Source of the DNA: Halotia branconii CENA392
GTDB taxonomy: Bacteria; Cyanobacteriota; Cyanobacteriia; Cyanobacteriales; Nostocaceae
DNA length: 64,000 nucleotides
Reading direction: 5' to 3'
NCBI RefSeq assembly: GCF_029953635.1
Contig: NZ_CP124543.1
Span: forward strand, 6,294,367-6,358,366
The position numbers and the translations under genes were made by a program. Of the stretch, positions 17,433-26,029 are shown piece by piece (position 1 is the stretch's first letter; every line of letters starts with the position of its first letter). Under the pieces are notes generated by a model. It was not told the DNA's origin, ran no database searches, and was given only the letters and a program-made list of their open reading frames with translations.

Positions 17433-18661
17433 TTAAGTGCTGCCACAACAAATATCAACAAACCATTTGCCTAAATCGGGAAATTTTTCATGTTCCGAGT
17501 TAGTGAGTCTTTCTATTTGTTTTTCAACAGCAGACATAGCCTCCTTAGTAAGAGTAACCCCAGTTTCATAAGTTTGAGTCACTAACTTAACCACAGGATT
17601 CTTACCTTTCCACGTCATGTTTTGAGCAAATTTTAAAGCGGTTGCAACTTCATCTAAAATACTGCCATTCCAAGAATTTTCTAATATCCCCCATACTCGC
17701 TCGATGGGATTATATTTGCTGTGATAGGGTGGATAGTAGGCTAAACGTATATTCAGTTGATATTCATGAACAAACTCAACGATACGTTTCATAAACTGGG
17801 TACGTCTAGAATTATTATCTGTCCCATTATCCTGGTTAATAATCAGGGTTTTTATTGAGGAAAATCGCCAACTCTCACTCTTCCAAAAATCTTCTAGAAC
17901 GTCTACAATAAAATCACTCGTTACATTAGACTCTGTAAAGTATAAAAATAGTTCGTCTAATTCTGGAAGGAAGATGCCGTAAGGAGTTACGGTAGTTTTT
18001 GGATGAAAATTATGGTCTTCTGTTTCTGTGACAACTCGGTTTTTACCTCCTCTGTCAAAGTAGCCAATATCTACACGGGCTTTGGCATCCAGACTGAGAC
18101 GTAAGATACTTGGATCATCCAGGGCGGATTGATTAACTATTGCTAATTGTTCAAAGATTGCGTCTGTTTCTGGAATTTTTTTTGAGGTAAAACTTTTGCT
18201 ACTCGCTTGAGTCTATAACCTAAATCATTCAATTTAACTCTCATTGTTTCTTCAGTAGGTAACTGTTCATCCGTATAACCAAATTTATCAATTAATAGCT
18301 TTCTGACCTGACTAGCAGTTAGGCGTGTATACAGCCTTTGGCTTTTAAAACTTGGATCTGTTTGGCTTTGGAAATCAACTAATTTTTTGATATCTTCTAA
18401 CAGGTTTGGTAAATGCTCTTCTACTTTCCATCTACCCCTAGCTGAATAATTATCTATACAACTAATCCCACTGGTTAGTTCTTTAATTCCTTTACGAATA
18501 GTATTTCTATCCCAGCCCAATTCTTTTTGAGCCAGTAATTGTCCTCCGTAACCTAATTCCATGACAATTTGTGCTTGAAAACGCCGCCTTGCTGCACCTT
18601 TGAGTTGGTTTGCTGTTTCCTTGAATACTTTTTTGACTGAATCAGTTAATTCGAGCAACAC
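17433..18661 (-). CDS. ISAzo13-family DDE transposase, two frames joined by a -1 shift
   Basis: The first frame (18661 to 18143) encodes 172 residues with the N-terminal HTH region (ARRRFQAQIVMELGYGG, GWDRNTIRKGIKEL). The second frame is open from the A8 tract to 17433. Sliding back one base on the A8 run (T8 at 18176-18183 on the plus strand) joins them into about 409 residues. The catalytic triad is then intact: D in RLSLDAKAR, D in INQDNGTDN and E in NPIERVWG. Without a shift the first frame stops 33 bp after the tract. It could be a programmed frameshift, transcript slippage, or a simple indel in a dead copy. Confidence 0.82.
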
Positions 18662-18707
18662 TCCTGTCCACCCACAAAATTCCCTCCAAATTGAATTTAC
18701 TACGAAT

Positions 18708-18752
18708 AGGGGGGAAGGAGAAGCAGCCTGCGGCTGCTTCTCCTTCCCCCCT
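18708..18752. repeat. Perfect hairpin near the right end of the IS
   Basis: A 21-bp arm beginning AGGGGGGAAGGAGAAGCAGC at 18708 pairs with 18732-18752 across a 3-nt loop (TGC). The sequence differs from the left hairpin, but both are perfect and both lie beside the shared 17-bp motif. It lies upstream of the transposase start at 18661. Confidence 0.85.
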
Positions 18753-19636
18753 TAGAATGATTATCATTATTATAATTGGTCATTTTATTCCTTGGAAGTC
18801 CCTTGTCTGCTGAAGCTATTTTCAGTTTATGGAGAATCGCAACGTCAAGCCAAGCGCGAAAATACATCTTTATCAGACAATGATTTACCGCGTCTGTGGA
18901 TTTTGGCAACTTCAGCTTCAACAAATTTACTAGAGAGTTTTGGCGCTAGATTAGATACAGATAATTGGCTAGCGGGTGTTTACTTTCTACCAAACTCATT
19001 CAGGACAGCAATAGTAGCTATTAATCAATTACCACTGACTCTTGAGACCCTCTGGCTGAGGATTTTAGGAAAGGGAGAAACGCAACGTCAAGCTATTAGT
19101 GAATTACTGTCACTTCCTCAAAACAATCCATTACGGCAAAATATTCAAGAACTGATTACTAGTTGGCGAATAACTGTAGTAAACCAAACAAATCTTACAG
19201 AAGATGACCAAGAGGTGATTATGAACTTATCGCAAGCTTACCTAGAATGGCGGGAAGCTACATTACAAGAAGGGCAGCGTCAAGTAGTAGAAAACTTGTT
19301 GCGTGTCCGGTTTGGTCCACTAGATGAACAATTAGAACGAGTAATTGAGCCTTTATTACAGTTACCACCGCAAGAATACAGTCGTTTGTTACTCGAATTA
19401 TCTTACGATGAGTTATTGAGAAGATTTGGCAGTATTTGAATTAAGAATCTATCAAGAATATGAGCAGTGATGATTTAGAAAATAAGTAAAAAGAGTAGCT
19501 GTGTATAGCAAATTCATTTACTTTATATCTATTTCAAATCACCTCTGCTAAAACTACGCCACAATTATTATTAACGATTCATGTCAGATCAACCTAGTGT
19601 CAAAATGCAGAGTTGATAATTACTCTCCCAATCAAA

Positions 19637-20902
19637 TCAGAAGTCTATTGAATGCGAGATTGTTTGCGAATTGTTATTCAACAACTCCAATGCTGCTTGA
19701 TATTGTAGATCTGCTGCTGTAGCAATTTGTTCGCGCTTGATTGGCTCTTGAGTAATCACTATATCTGGCTTAATACCTAATTTGTTAATATCTCGATGCT
19801 GAGGAGTTTCATATTTGGCAATTGTCACTGCCAATCCAGAACCATCTGACAATTCAAATAAAGATTGAATTAAGCCTTTACCGAAGGTAGTTTCACCGAT
19901 TAACTGGGCGCGACCGTTATCTTGTAATGCACCGGCGAGAATCTCACTTGCACTGGCAGTTCCTTGATTGACTAAAATTACTAGAGGATCGTCTGTCAAA
20001 GCTGGCCCAAATGATTCAAAGCTACCTTGAATGCCTTGGCGATTGACGGTGTAAACTACAGGGCCAGAATTTAACCACAGGCGAGCAATTTCAATTCCTG
20101 ATTGCAAAAGTCCGCCAGGATTATTTCGCAAATCTAAAATATAGGCAGCAGCGCCTTTTTTTTCTAGATGAGAAATAGCGTGTGCTAATTCCATTGAGGC
20201 GTTGGCATTAAATTGACTGAGGCGAAGGTAGCCAATGGGTATACCCTGTGCAGAAAGGCGTAAATCTGCCACAACAGGATTTAAGGCAATGCGATCGCGT
20301 ATTATTTTAACTTCAAATTTTTCCTCTCCCTCTCGTTCAATCAAAAGTGTGACTAAACTACCAATAGACCCACGCATTTTGGCTGCTGCTTCGTCGAGGG
20401 TGAGGTTTTCTGTAGAAATACCTTCGATTTTGAGAATGCGATCGCGCGGTCTAATTCCTGCTTGATCTGCTGGTGAACCCTCTATTGGAGTTACTACTTG
20501 TAATACTCCTGTTTGAGGTTCCAGGGCTATTTGCAAACCTACCCCAGTTAATTCTCCGGAAGTATTAACCTGCAAGCTGCGGTACTGTTCTGGGTCTAAA
20601 AAGCGCGTGAAAGGATCATCAAGGCTCTTGAGCATCTTCTGAATCGCCGCATAAGTCGCTTTTTGGTCGTTAAGCGGCTTTTCTAGAGCCTTTAGCCGCA
20701 CCGCTGACCAGTTTTGATGATTAAATGTCTCATCTAGATAAGAGCGATTAACAATTCGCCAAACTTCTGAAACTAATTTCTGTTCGTCCGTCAATGCTGC
20801 TGCTGGTTGAATGAGTAAACCCAACCCCAAGCAAAAAGCCAATAGTACTGAAAATCCTAACCGAAAAACCTGTTTGTGCATGAACCCCATTTCCAATTCC
20901 AC
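19637..20902 (-). CDS. ctpA: Carboxyl-terminal processing protease CtpA-like (S41 family)
   Basis: 421 residues. Signal peptide with LLAFCLGLGLLIQPAAA ends near residue 36. A PDZ domain lies at about 115-195 (GVGLQIA, GIRPRDRILKIEG). The Ser-Lys dyad is S317 in GTASASEIL and K342 in TFGKGLIQ, 25 residues apart as in CtpA/D1P. CtpA cleaves the C-terminal extension of pre-D1 in the thylakoid lumen so that the manganese cluster can assemble. The start is uncertain: ATGs at residues 1, 5 and 8 are all possible, and MGFMHKQ or MHKQ look best. It is divergent from petB, a common cyanobacterial arrangement. Confidence 0.9.
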   Translation of the reverse strand: MELEMGFMHKQVFRLGFSVLLAFCLGLGLLIQPAAALTDEQKLVSEVWRIVNRSYLDETFNHQNWSAVRLKALEKPLNDQKATYAAIQKMLKSLDDPFTRFLDPEQYRSLQVNTSGELTGVGLQIALEPQTGVLQVVTPIEGSPADQAGIRPRDRILKIEGISTENLTLDEAAAKMRGSIGSLVTLLIEREGEEKFEVKIIRDRIALNPVVADLRLSAQGIPIGYLRLSQFNANASMELAHAISHLEKKGAAAYILDLRNNPGGLLQSGIEIARLWLNSGPVVYTVNRQGIQGSFESFGPALTDDPLVILVNQGTASASEILAGALQDNGRAQLIGETTFGKGLIQSLFELSDGSGLAVTIAKYETPQHRDINKLGIKPDIVITQEPIKREQIATAADLQYQAALELLNNNSQTISHSIDF

Positions 20903-21257
20903 CTCAACCCAAACTGTTTAGAACTGCCCAATTACCTCGTTGTTGATGAAATCTATCTCTCGATTATGTTACTTTTTTTATAGAAGTGGTGCATTGTTCT
21001 CATCAACTTGTTAAAGCACTGATGCTCATGCATAGCACTCAACAAACGATAAGATCTACTTTGTGTCCACCATTTTTTATGTTGGGTTGCGAAGAGAACG
21101 CAATATATTTCATATTTGCAGAGTGTTAAGTTTTTTTAAACTTTTACCACTCTGAAAGCTCAAAAGCAAACAAACCAACTTTTCTTTGTGAAAATCCCAA
21201 ATACTGATAATTGGGAGATTGATCAACCGCAACCGATTTTTAGGAACTTGAGATTTT
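20903..21257. promoter_or_regulatory. 355-bp divergent promoter region of ctpA and petB
   Basis: No gene is seen. The region is A/T-rich and must carry the promoters for ctpA (leftward) and petBD (rightward). I cannot assign confident -10/-35 boxes or a named regulator site. Confidence 0.45.
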
Positions 21258-21905
21258 ATGGCCAATGTTTACGACTGGTTTGAGGAACGCTTGGAAATTG
21301 AAGCGCTTGCTGAAGATGTCACTAGCAAGTATGTACCTCCCCACGTCAACATCTTTTACTGTCTAGGTGGCATTACTCTGGTTTGTTTTCTAATCCAGTT
21401 CGCTACTGGATTTGCGATGACATTCTACTACAGACCAACAGTTGCTGAAGCTTACACCTCGGTACAGTACATCATGAATGATGTCAACTTCGGTTGGCTA
21501 ATTCGTTCCATTCACCGCTGGTCTGCCAGCATGATGGTATTGATGATGATTTTGCACGTTTTCCGGGTGTACCTCACTGGTGGTTTCAAAAAGCCCCGCG
21601 AATTGACTTGGGTAAGTGGCGTTATCCTGGCTGTGATCACTGTTTCCTTTGGAGTTACAGGCTACTCTTTACCTTGGGATCAAGTGGGCTATTGGGCTGT
21701 GAAAATTGTCAGCGGCGTACCAGAAGCAATTCCTGTAGTTGGCGTTTTAATTTCAGACTTACTGCGTGGAGGTTCTAGTGTTGGTCAAGCGACACTAACT
21801 CGCTACTACAGCGCCCACACATTTGTACTACCTTGGCTAATTGCGGTCTTCATGTTGTTCCACTTCTTGATGATCCGCAAGCAAGGTATTTCCGGCCCCT
21901 TGTAA
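21258..21905 (+). CDS. petB: Cytochrome b6 (PetB)
   Basis: 215 residues, the exact usual length. It has four membrane spans with the paired heme histidines in SIHRWSASMM and MILHVFRVYL, then YSAHTFVLPW and LFHFLMIRKQGISGPL. The N-terminus MANVYDWFEERLEIEA is diagnostic, and the Cys in YCLGGITL is the covalent c-type heme ligand. PetB is the core quinone-binding subunit of the cytochrome b6f complex in the thylakoid membrane. It is followed after 228 bp by petD, its standard partner. Confidence 0.98.
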   Translation: MANVYDWFEERLEIEALAEDVTSKYVPPHVNIFYCLGGITLVCFLIQFATGFAMTFYYRPTVAEAYTSVQYIMNDVNFGWLIRSIHRWSASMMVLMMILHVFRVYLTGGFKKPRELTWVSGVILAVITVSFGVTGYSLPWDQVGYWAVKIVSGVPEAIPVVGVLISDLLRGGSSVGQATLTRYYSAHTFVLPWLIAVFMLFHFLMIRKQGISGPL

Positions 21906-22035
21906 TCTAAATGAGCCAGTATGCAAAAAGGCAACAGCATTCAGTTTGCAGATCAAGTCGTTTGTTTTAAATTGATGGAAATTTGTAATAAGTTACAAAA
22001 GGAACAAACACTAGTATTCTTAACTGAAAGCTGGA

Positions 22036-22052
22036 GCCATCTTGAAGGTGGC
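22036..22052 (+). promoter_or_regulatory. Short hairpin in the petB-petD spacer
   Basis: GCCATCTT (22036-22043) pairs with AAGGTGGC (22045-22052) with one G-U pair. An outer TGAAAGC (about 22024) can also pair with GCTTTCA (about 22086-22092). The leader of petD may therefore be structured; this is a fold prediction by eye only. Confidence 0.35.
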
Positions 22053-22133
22053 TGACCGCATGTGAGGTTTGCTCATAGCTGATGGCTTTCACAAATGCTT
22101 TAATTGAATTTAAGCAGGAGAGCGCGTTAAAAA

Positions 22134-22616
22134 ATGTCAACACAGAAAAAACCCGATCTGAGCGATCCTAAATTAAGAGCCAAACTTGCCCAAGGCATGG
22201 GTCACAACTACTATGGTGAACCCGCTTGGCCTAATGATCTACTTTATGTGTTTCCAATCGTAATCATGGGTTCGTTTGCTTGTATTGTGGCTCTAGCTGT
22301 GCTAGATCCTGCAATGACAGGTGAACCAGCGAATCCTTTTGCCACACCATTGGAAATATTGCCAGAGTGGTACTTGTATCCAGTCTTCCAAATTTTGCGA
22401 TCGCTTCCTAACAAACTTTTAGGAGTGTTAGCAATGGCATCCGTGCCTCTGGGATTGATCCTCGTTCCCTTTATTGAGAACGTGAACAAGTTCCAAAATC
22501 CCTTCCGTCGTCCAGTAGCGACTACAGTGTTCCTTTTTGGTACTCTCGTTACTTTGTGGTTGGGTATTGGTGCTGCCCTTCCATTGGATAAGTCTTTAAC
22601 CTTGGGATTGTTCTAA
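22134..22616 (+). CDS. petD: Cytochrome b6f subunit IV (PetD)
   Basis: 160 residues, the standard size. KKPDLSDPKLRAKLAQGMGHNYYGEPAWPNDLLYVFP is the recognised N-terminal motif, with PEWYLYPVFQILR in the middle and a third span near the C-terminus. PetD pairs with PetB to form the b-type core of the cytochrome b6f complex. The PEWY loop lies at the Qo quinol site. RBS-like AGGAG lies upstream. It forms a unit with petB. Confidence 0.98.
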   Translation: MSTQKKPDLSDPKLRAKLAQGMGHNYYGEPAWPNDLLYVFPIVIMGSFACIVALAVLDPAMTGEPANPFATPLEILPEWYLYPVFQILRSLPNKLLGVLAMASVPLGLILVPFIENVNKFQNPFRRPVATTVFLFGTLVTLWLGIGAALPLDKSLTLGLF

Positions 22617-22637
22617 ACTTAGTCACCGCAAAAAGTT

Positions 22638-22741
22638 TTGACGCTTGTAAGTTTTCAGAGTATGTCACAAAGTAAAGAACTGCGACAGTCGTCGCTTCTG
22701 AACTTCTTTGATATACTCTAGAACGAGTCCACAAGCGTCAA
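22638..22741. repeat. 104-bp imperfect inverted repeat downstream of petD
   Basis: The ends TTGACGCTTGT (22638-22648) and ACAAGCGTCAA (22731-22741) are perfectly complementary, and the interior also pairs imperfectly (AGAGTAT with ATACTCT). It may be a fold-back element or processing structure at the petBD 3' end. Confidence 0.7.
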
Positions 22742-23244
22742 TTTTAACAGTGAACACTTTGACAAGTGGTAGTTGAATCTCGACTTCTCTACGAGACGCT
22801 ACGCATAGCTAGCTTCCCCGTAGGAGTACGCTCGATTGCCGCGTAGTCGAAACTCAATTTCCGCGCAGCGCCGCACTTACTTGTAATGAGTTTAGCCTGA
22901 GTGCACTTGTGCTGAACGTCCTTCGACTCCTTTCGACTGCGCCCTTCGGCTACGTTCAGGATAAACTCAAGGCAAGTCGCTCAGGAATCATAGTCGAAGT
23001 GTCGAAACTCAGTGCATCGCAGCGAACAGTGAACAATAACATCTCTGGGTTCAAGTCCTTCACCAATTGGTGGAAAACGTTGGTGTGCTTTAATGCTACA
23101 CCATACCCCTGATAACTGATTTAATAATCCAGACCACTTCTTTAATTTTGAGTTTTGAATGCAAAAGCGATTCCAAAATCTCAAATCGCTATTACGACGA
23201 CAAATTCCAGCATTTTTACTTATTTTATATTCAAGTCACGGTCA
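22742..23244. other. ~500-bp intergenic region with dispersed repeats
   Basis: It holds the GACGCTACGC/TTCCCCGTAGGAGT-type repeats common in Nostoc (around 22785-22850) and GTCGAAACTCA-type motifs. No protein-like ORF or RNA gene is convincing. The frames open at 22909-23112 lack any family signal. Confidence 0.45.
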
Positions 23245-23697
23245 ATGCTTAGCATGGTGAAGCGAGACCATCTGACAGTTAAGAGCGACCTTAAGCTCTT
23301 AAATAAAGTGCAACAATGGTTTGATCAATTTTGTCTGCAACATGTGTCTCAACTGGGCTGGTCAGAAGGCCAACTTTATCGCCTCAATTTAGCATTAGCA
23401 GAGGGCTTTACTAACGCAGTTCGTCATGCTCATCGTGCTTTACCACCCGAAACAACCATAGAGATTCAAGTGAGTCTGTGGATTAACAAACTAGAAATGA
23501 GAATTTGGGATCATGGAAAACCTTTTGACCCCAATGCGATCGCAGAACCAGAACCAGGTACTCTACAAGTAGGAGGTTACGGATGGTTTTTGTTGCGGCG
23601 TTTGGCTGACCATGTTGTTTACGAACGCAGTACAGATGGTAGAAATTGTCTTTTGATCGTCAAATATGCCAATGAAGGTCAAGGGCATGGAGCATAG
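23245..23697 (+). CDS. Anti-sigma factor / RsbW-type histidine-kinase-like ATPase
   Basis: 150 residues from ATG 23245; an earlier TTG at 23155 is in frame but the domain starts after it, and ATG 23254 is a further possibility. The GHKL signature boxes are present: ALAEGFTNAVRHAH (N box), IWDHGKPFDP (G1) and GYGWFLLRRLADHVVY (G2). This is the compact RsbW/SpoIIAB form, a Ser/Thr kinase that binds anti-sigma antagonists or sigma factors. No partner sigma or anti-anti-sigma gene lies next to it. It lies between petD and a glycosyltransferase. Confidence 0.85.
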   Translation: MLSMVKRDHLTVKSDLKLLNKVQQWFDQFCLQHVSQLGWSEGQLYRLNLALAEGFTNAVRHAHRALPPETTIEIQVSLWINKLEMRIWDHGKPFDPNAIAEPEPGTLQVGGYGWFLLRRLADHVVYERSTDGRNCLLIVKYANEGQGHGA

Positions 23698-23971
23698 GGA
23701 ATGGGGCATGGGGAAGAGTTACTAATGCCGTAGCGTCTCATTGGCGCAGTCTCTCGTACTTTACTATGAGAACAGAAGCAAGGTTAAGTCTAGTAGCAAG
23801 ACGGGGTTTAATGCTGACTTTTGCTGAAAGTTTTGGTATAAAAAAAATTACTCATTATAGTAAAGTCAGCATACGATTTGCAGTTACTCCTTTGCTAGGA
23901 TTTGGCAGCAGTGCTGCAATTTCAAAACATCACCCGCTGCTATATCATCTTTGGGAAAAGTAAAGATATAA

Positions 23972-25135
23972 ATGCTAATTGATACAGTGGGAGAAAACCT
24001 AGATATAAGCAAAAATTCTGGCAAACAAGCTCGTCATGTCTTCGTTTTTTTAGAGATTTTTACGCACGAAGGCGGGATTCAATCCTATGTAAAAGATATT
24101 TTTCGTAGTTATTTGGGATTGAATACAGGCTATCAAGCAGATGTATTTTTGCTACGCGATACTTTTAAATGCTCAAATCCTTTTGAGTCCGATAATTTAA
24201 AATTCCATTACTTTCAAAATCAATCCCCTCAAATAGGTAGAGTCAAAATGGGGGTAACTCTGCTGAAATATCTGTTACAAAAACGCCCCAAACATGTTTT
24301 TTGTGGTCATATTAACTTAGCAGTACTGATCCAAAACCTTTGCCAACCGTTGGGTATTCCCTACACAGTTCTAACTTATGGTAAAGAAGTTTGGGAACCA
24401 CTTAAAAATCAAGAACACCGCGCTCTCGCTTCAGCAGCCGGAATTTGGACAATTAGTCGCTATAGCCGCGATCGCGCCTGTGCTACTAACGGTTTAGATC
24501 CCAATAAAATCAAAATGCTTCCTTGTGCGATTGATGGTGAACAATTTACTCCTGGTTCTAAGCAGCTAGAATTAGTTGAAAAGTATGGTTTAACAGGAAA
24601 TAAAGTCTTAATGACTGTAGCGCGGCTATGGTCAGGAGATATTTACAAAGGCGTAGATGTGACAATTCGCGCTTTACCACAAATCGCTCAAATTTTCCCA
24701 GAAGTGAAATATTTGGTAATTGGTCGTGGTGATGACCAACCAAGATTAGCTCAGTTAGCAGAAGATTTAGGTGTGAGCGATCGCGTAGTGTTTGCGGGTT
24801 TTGTGCCTACAGAAGCATTAATGGCACATTACCACCTCGCTGATGCTTATATTATGCCTTCTCAAGAAGGCTTTGGCATTGTTTATTTAGAGGCGATGGC
24901 TTGTGGTTTGCCGGTGTTATCTGGTGACGACGATGGATCAGCCGACCCCTTGCAGGATGGTAAACTAGGATGGCGAGTACCCCATCGTAATCCAGAGGCG
25001 GTAGCAGCAGCTTGTATAGAAATTCTTAAAGGAGCTGATCAACGTTGTGATGGACAATGGTTGAGAGAGCAAGCGATCGCTCTTTTCGGTCAAGATGCCT
25101 TCCAACAGCGATTGCAAGAATTACTGTCATCTTGA
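23972..25135 (+). CDS. Family 4 glycosyltransferase
   Basis: 387 residues. The C-terminal GT-B Rossmann part carries VLMTVARLW, YLVIGRGDD, VVFAGFV and the E(x7)E-type motif QEGFGIVYLEAMACGLPV. The N-terminal half (GGIQSYVKDIF) is the acceptor-binding fold. It transfers a sugar from a nucleotide donor to an acceptor. The product is unknown. ATG at 23972 is preceded by A/T-rich DNA. It is separate from the polysaccharide locus at 40-51 kb. Confidence 0.88.
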   Translation: MLIDTVGENLDISKNSGKQARHVFVFLEIFTHEGGIQSYVKDIFRSYLGLNTGYQADVFLLRDTFKCSNPFESDNLKFHYFQNQSPQIGRVKMGVTLLKYLLQKRPKHVFCGHINLAVLIQNLCQPLGIPYTVLTYGKEVWEPLKNQEHRALASAAGIWTISRYSRDRACATNGLDPNKIKMLPCAIDGEQFTPGSKQLELVEKYGLTGNKVLMTVARLWSGDIYKGVDVTIRALPQIAQIFPEVKYLVIGRGDDQPRLAQLAEDLGVSDRVVFAGFVPTEALMAHYHLADAYIMPSQEGFGIVYLEAMACGLPVLSGDDDGSADPLQDGKLGWRVPHRNPEAVAAACIEILKGADQRCDGQWLREQAIALFGQDAFQQRLQELLSS

Positions 25136-25227
25136 GTTTTTAGTCAATAGTCCTAAGTTTTTGACCATTAACTTTTGACTCTGGGCTAAACTCGCTATCC
25201 TAGAAATAGCAGCATGATTTTTAAAAA

Positions 25228-25599
25228 ATGGGTCTTAAATCTTTACAATTAAGTCTTGTGAATCTTCGCCCTTGGCTAATCTTGTTAGCAGTAGCTTGGT
25301 TGCTGGCATCAGTAGGTTTGGGCTGGTTAGTGAACTCGTTATTGATTCTTTTCGGATTGCTATTATTAGCACCCGTTGTGGCTTTTTTCGGGTTTCGATG
25401 GTGGCTGCAACGCAACTTGGTTACTGATCAATGTCCCGTGTGTAATTATGAATTTACAGGTTTAAATAGTAGTCAGTTGCAGTGTCCTAACTGTGGAGAG
25501 CAACTTTCAGTACAACAGGGTCATTTTCAGCGCTTCACACCAGATGGCACAATTGATGTTACAGCGATCGAAGTACCAACAAAATCACTAGAAGATTAA
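25228..25599 (+). CDS. Two-span membrane protein with a C-terminal zinc ribbon
   Basis: 123 residues. Two adjacent hydrophobic spans (WLILLAVAWLLASVGLGWLV and LILFGLLLLAPVVAFF) form a hairpin, followed by a zinc ribbon of the type CPVC.(14-17).CPNC near residues 69-92. The rest is a short tail ending KSLED. The family is a conserved cyanobacterial hypothetical. It is 92 bp after the glycosyltransferase and may be co-transcribed. Function is unknown. Confidence 0.78.
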   Translation: MGLKSLQLSLVNLRPWLILLAVAWLLASVGLGWLVNSLLILFGLLLLAPVVAFFGFRWWLQRNLVTDQCPVCNYEFTGLNSSQLQCPNCGEQLSVQQGHFQRFTPDGTIDVTAIEVPTKSLED

Positions 25600-25677
25600 G
25601 CAGTTGGTCTAGTAGATATTTTATAAGTCATTTTAAAAGGGCTAATCTTAGCTACTATCAAAAGTTTGATATTTTTT

Positions 25678-25706
25678 AGAGACGTTGCAGTGGATACAAC
25701 GTCTCT
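25678..25706. repeat. Perfect hairpin, possible terminator
   Basis: AGAGACGTTG (25678-25687) and CAACGTCTCT (25697-25706) form a 10-bp perfect stem. A related AGAGACGTTGC/GCAACATCTCT pair occurs at 25957-25989, so this is a dispersed-repeat type hairpin. Confidence 0.65.
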
Positions 25707-25772
25707 AATTAGGGCTTGCTGAAAAAGTGATGAAAAGCCAGAGAGGGATTAATTAGGGCTTGCTGAAAAAGT
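25707..25772. repeat. 22-bp direct repeat, transposon-end-like
   Basis: AATTAGGGCTTGCTGAAAAA at 25707 and again at 25751, each followed by GT, 44 bp apart. The sequence resembles the end of an insertion element of cyanobacteria, but no transposase is near. Confidence 0.6.
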
Positions 25773-25904
25773 CTTTTGGTAGGGGTAGGCAATAGGGAAC
25801 AGTTTTATCCCTATGGTTTCCAATTTTTTGAACTCCAAAAAATTTGATATCCAAGGTTTTTAAGGCTTATACGCCTATTTTCATGCACTTTAGATAGATA
25901 TTTT

Positions 25905-26021
25905 GGCGTTGCTGATTTCATGTATGAAAATGATTCTGCATGATATTAAAATCCTTGTAGAGACGTTGCGTTGCATTGCAACATCTCTACATCTGGATTT
26001 ATAACGCAATTCAGCAACGCC
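25905..26021. mobile_element. 117-bp fold-back element (MITE-like)
   Basis: Terminal repeats GGCGTTGCTGA (25905-25915) and TCAGCAACGCC (26011-26021) are perfect; the match continues as ATTT/AATT. Between them lies a second hairpin at 25957-25989. It ends 9 bp before the ndhH stop codon region. Confidence 0.65.
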
Positions 26022-26029
26022 GATGTTTT

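Larger units (their letters stand above)
17213..18802 (-). mobile_element. ISAzo13-like insertion element, 1590 bp
   Basis: The ends are GGGACTTCCAAG at 17213-17224 and its complement CTTGGAAGTCCC at 18791-18802, with the match extending through RAATAAA. TTG at 17210-17212 and 18803-18805 is a 3-bp target duplication. Internally each end carries ATAATGATAATCATTCT followed by a long perfect hairpin. The single transposase gene runs right to left and has an A8 frame change. The element interrupts the gene at 16968-19439. The family name is from the transposase sequence (DDE with INQDNG and NPIERVWG); I could not check it against ISfinder. Confidence 0.88.
16968..19439 (+). pseudogene. Conserved cyanobacterial protein split by an insertion element (292 codons if rejoined)
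   Basis: The left part (16968-17212) encodes MTRQPHDQFAKQYLEELLSP and ends ...KTEVRN. The right part (18806-19439) continues LLKLFSVYGESQRQAKREN to the stop at 19439. Removing 17213-18802 and one copy of the TTG duplication rejoins them in frame as a 292-residue protein. This N-terminus belongs to a large Nostocales family with a PD-(D/E)XK-like or Rpn-like look, which is often mis-annotated as flagellar assembly protein H; DEVRQVDILF and NLSQAYLEWREATLQEGQ are typical. The C-terminal half alone has a possible TTG start at 18792, which may not make a working protein. The break looks recent because both halves remain open. Confidence 0.85.

Noticed and set aside
22909..23112. Frames in the petD to anti-sigma spacer
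   Set aside because: They cover dispersed repeat DNA and encode no recognisable domain.
23766..23963. 65-codon plus frame before the glycosyltransferase
   Set aside because: No ribosome site or family match; the sequence looks like spacer. A small remnant cannot be excluded.
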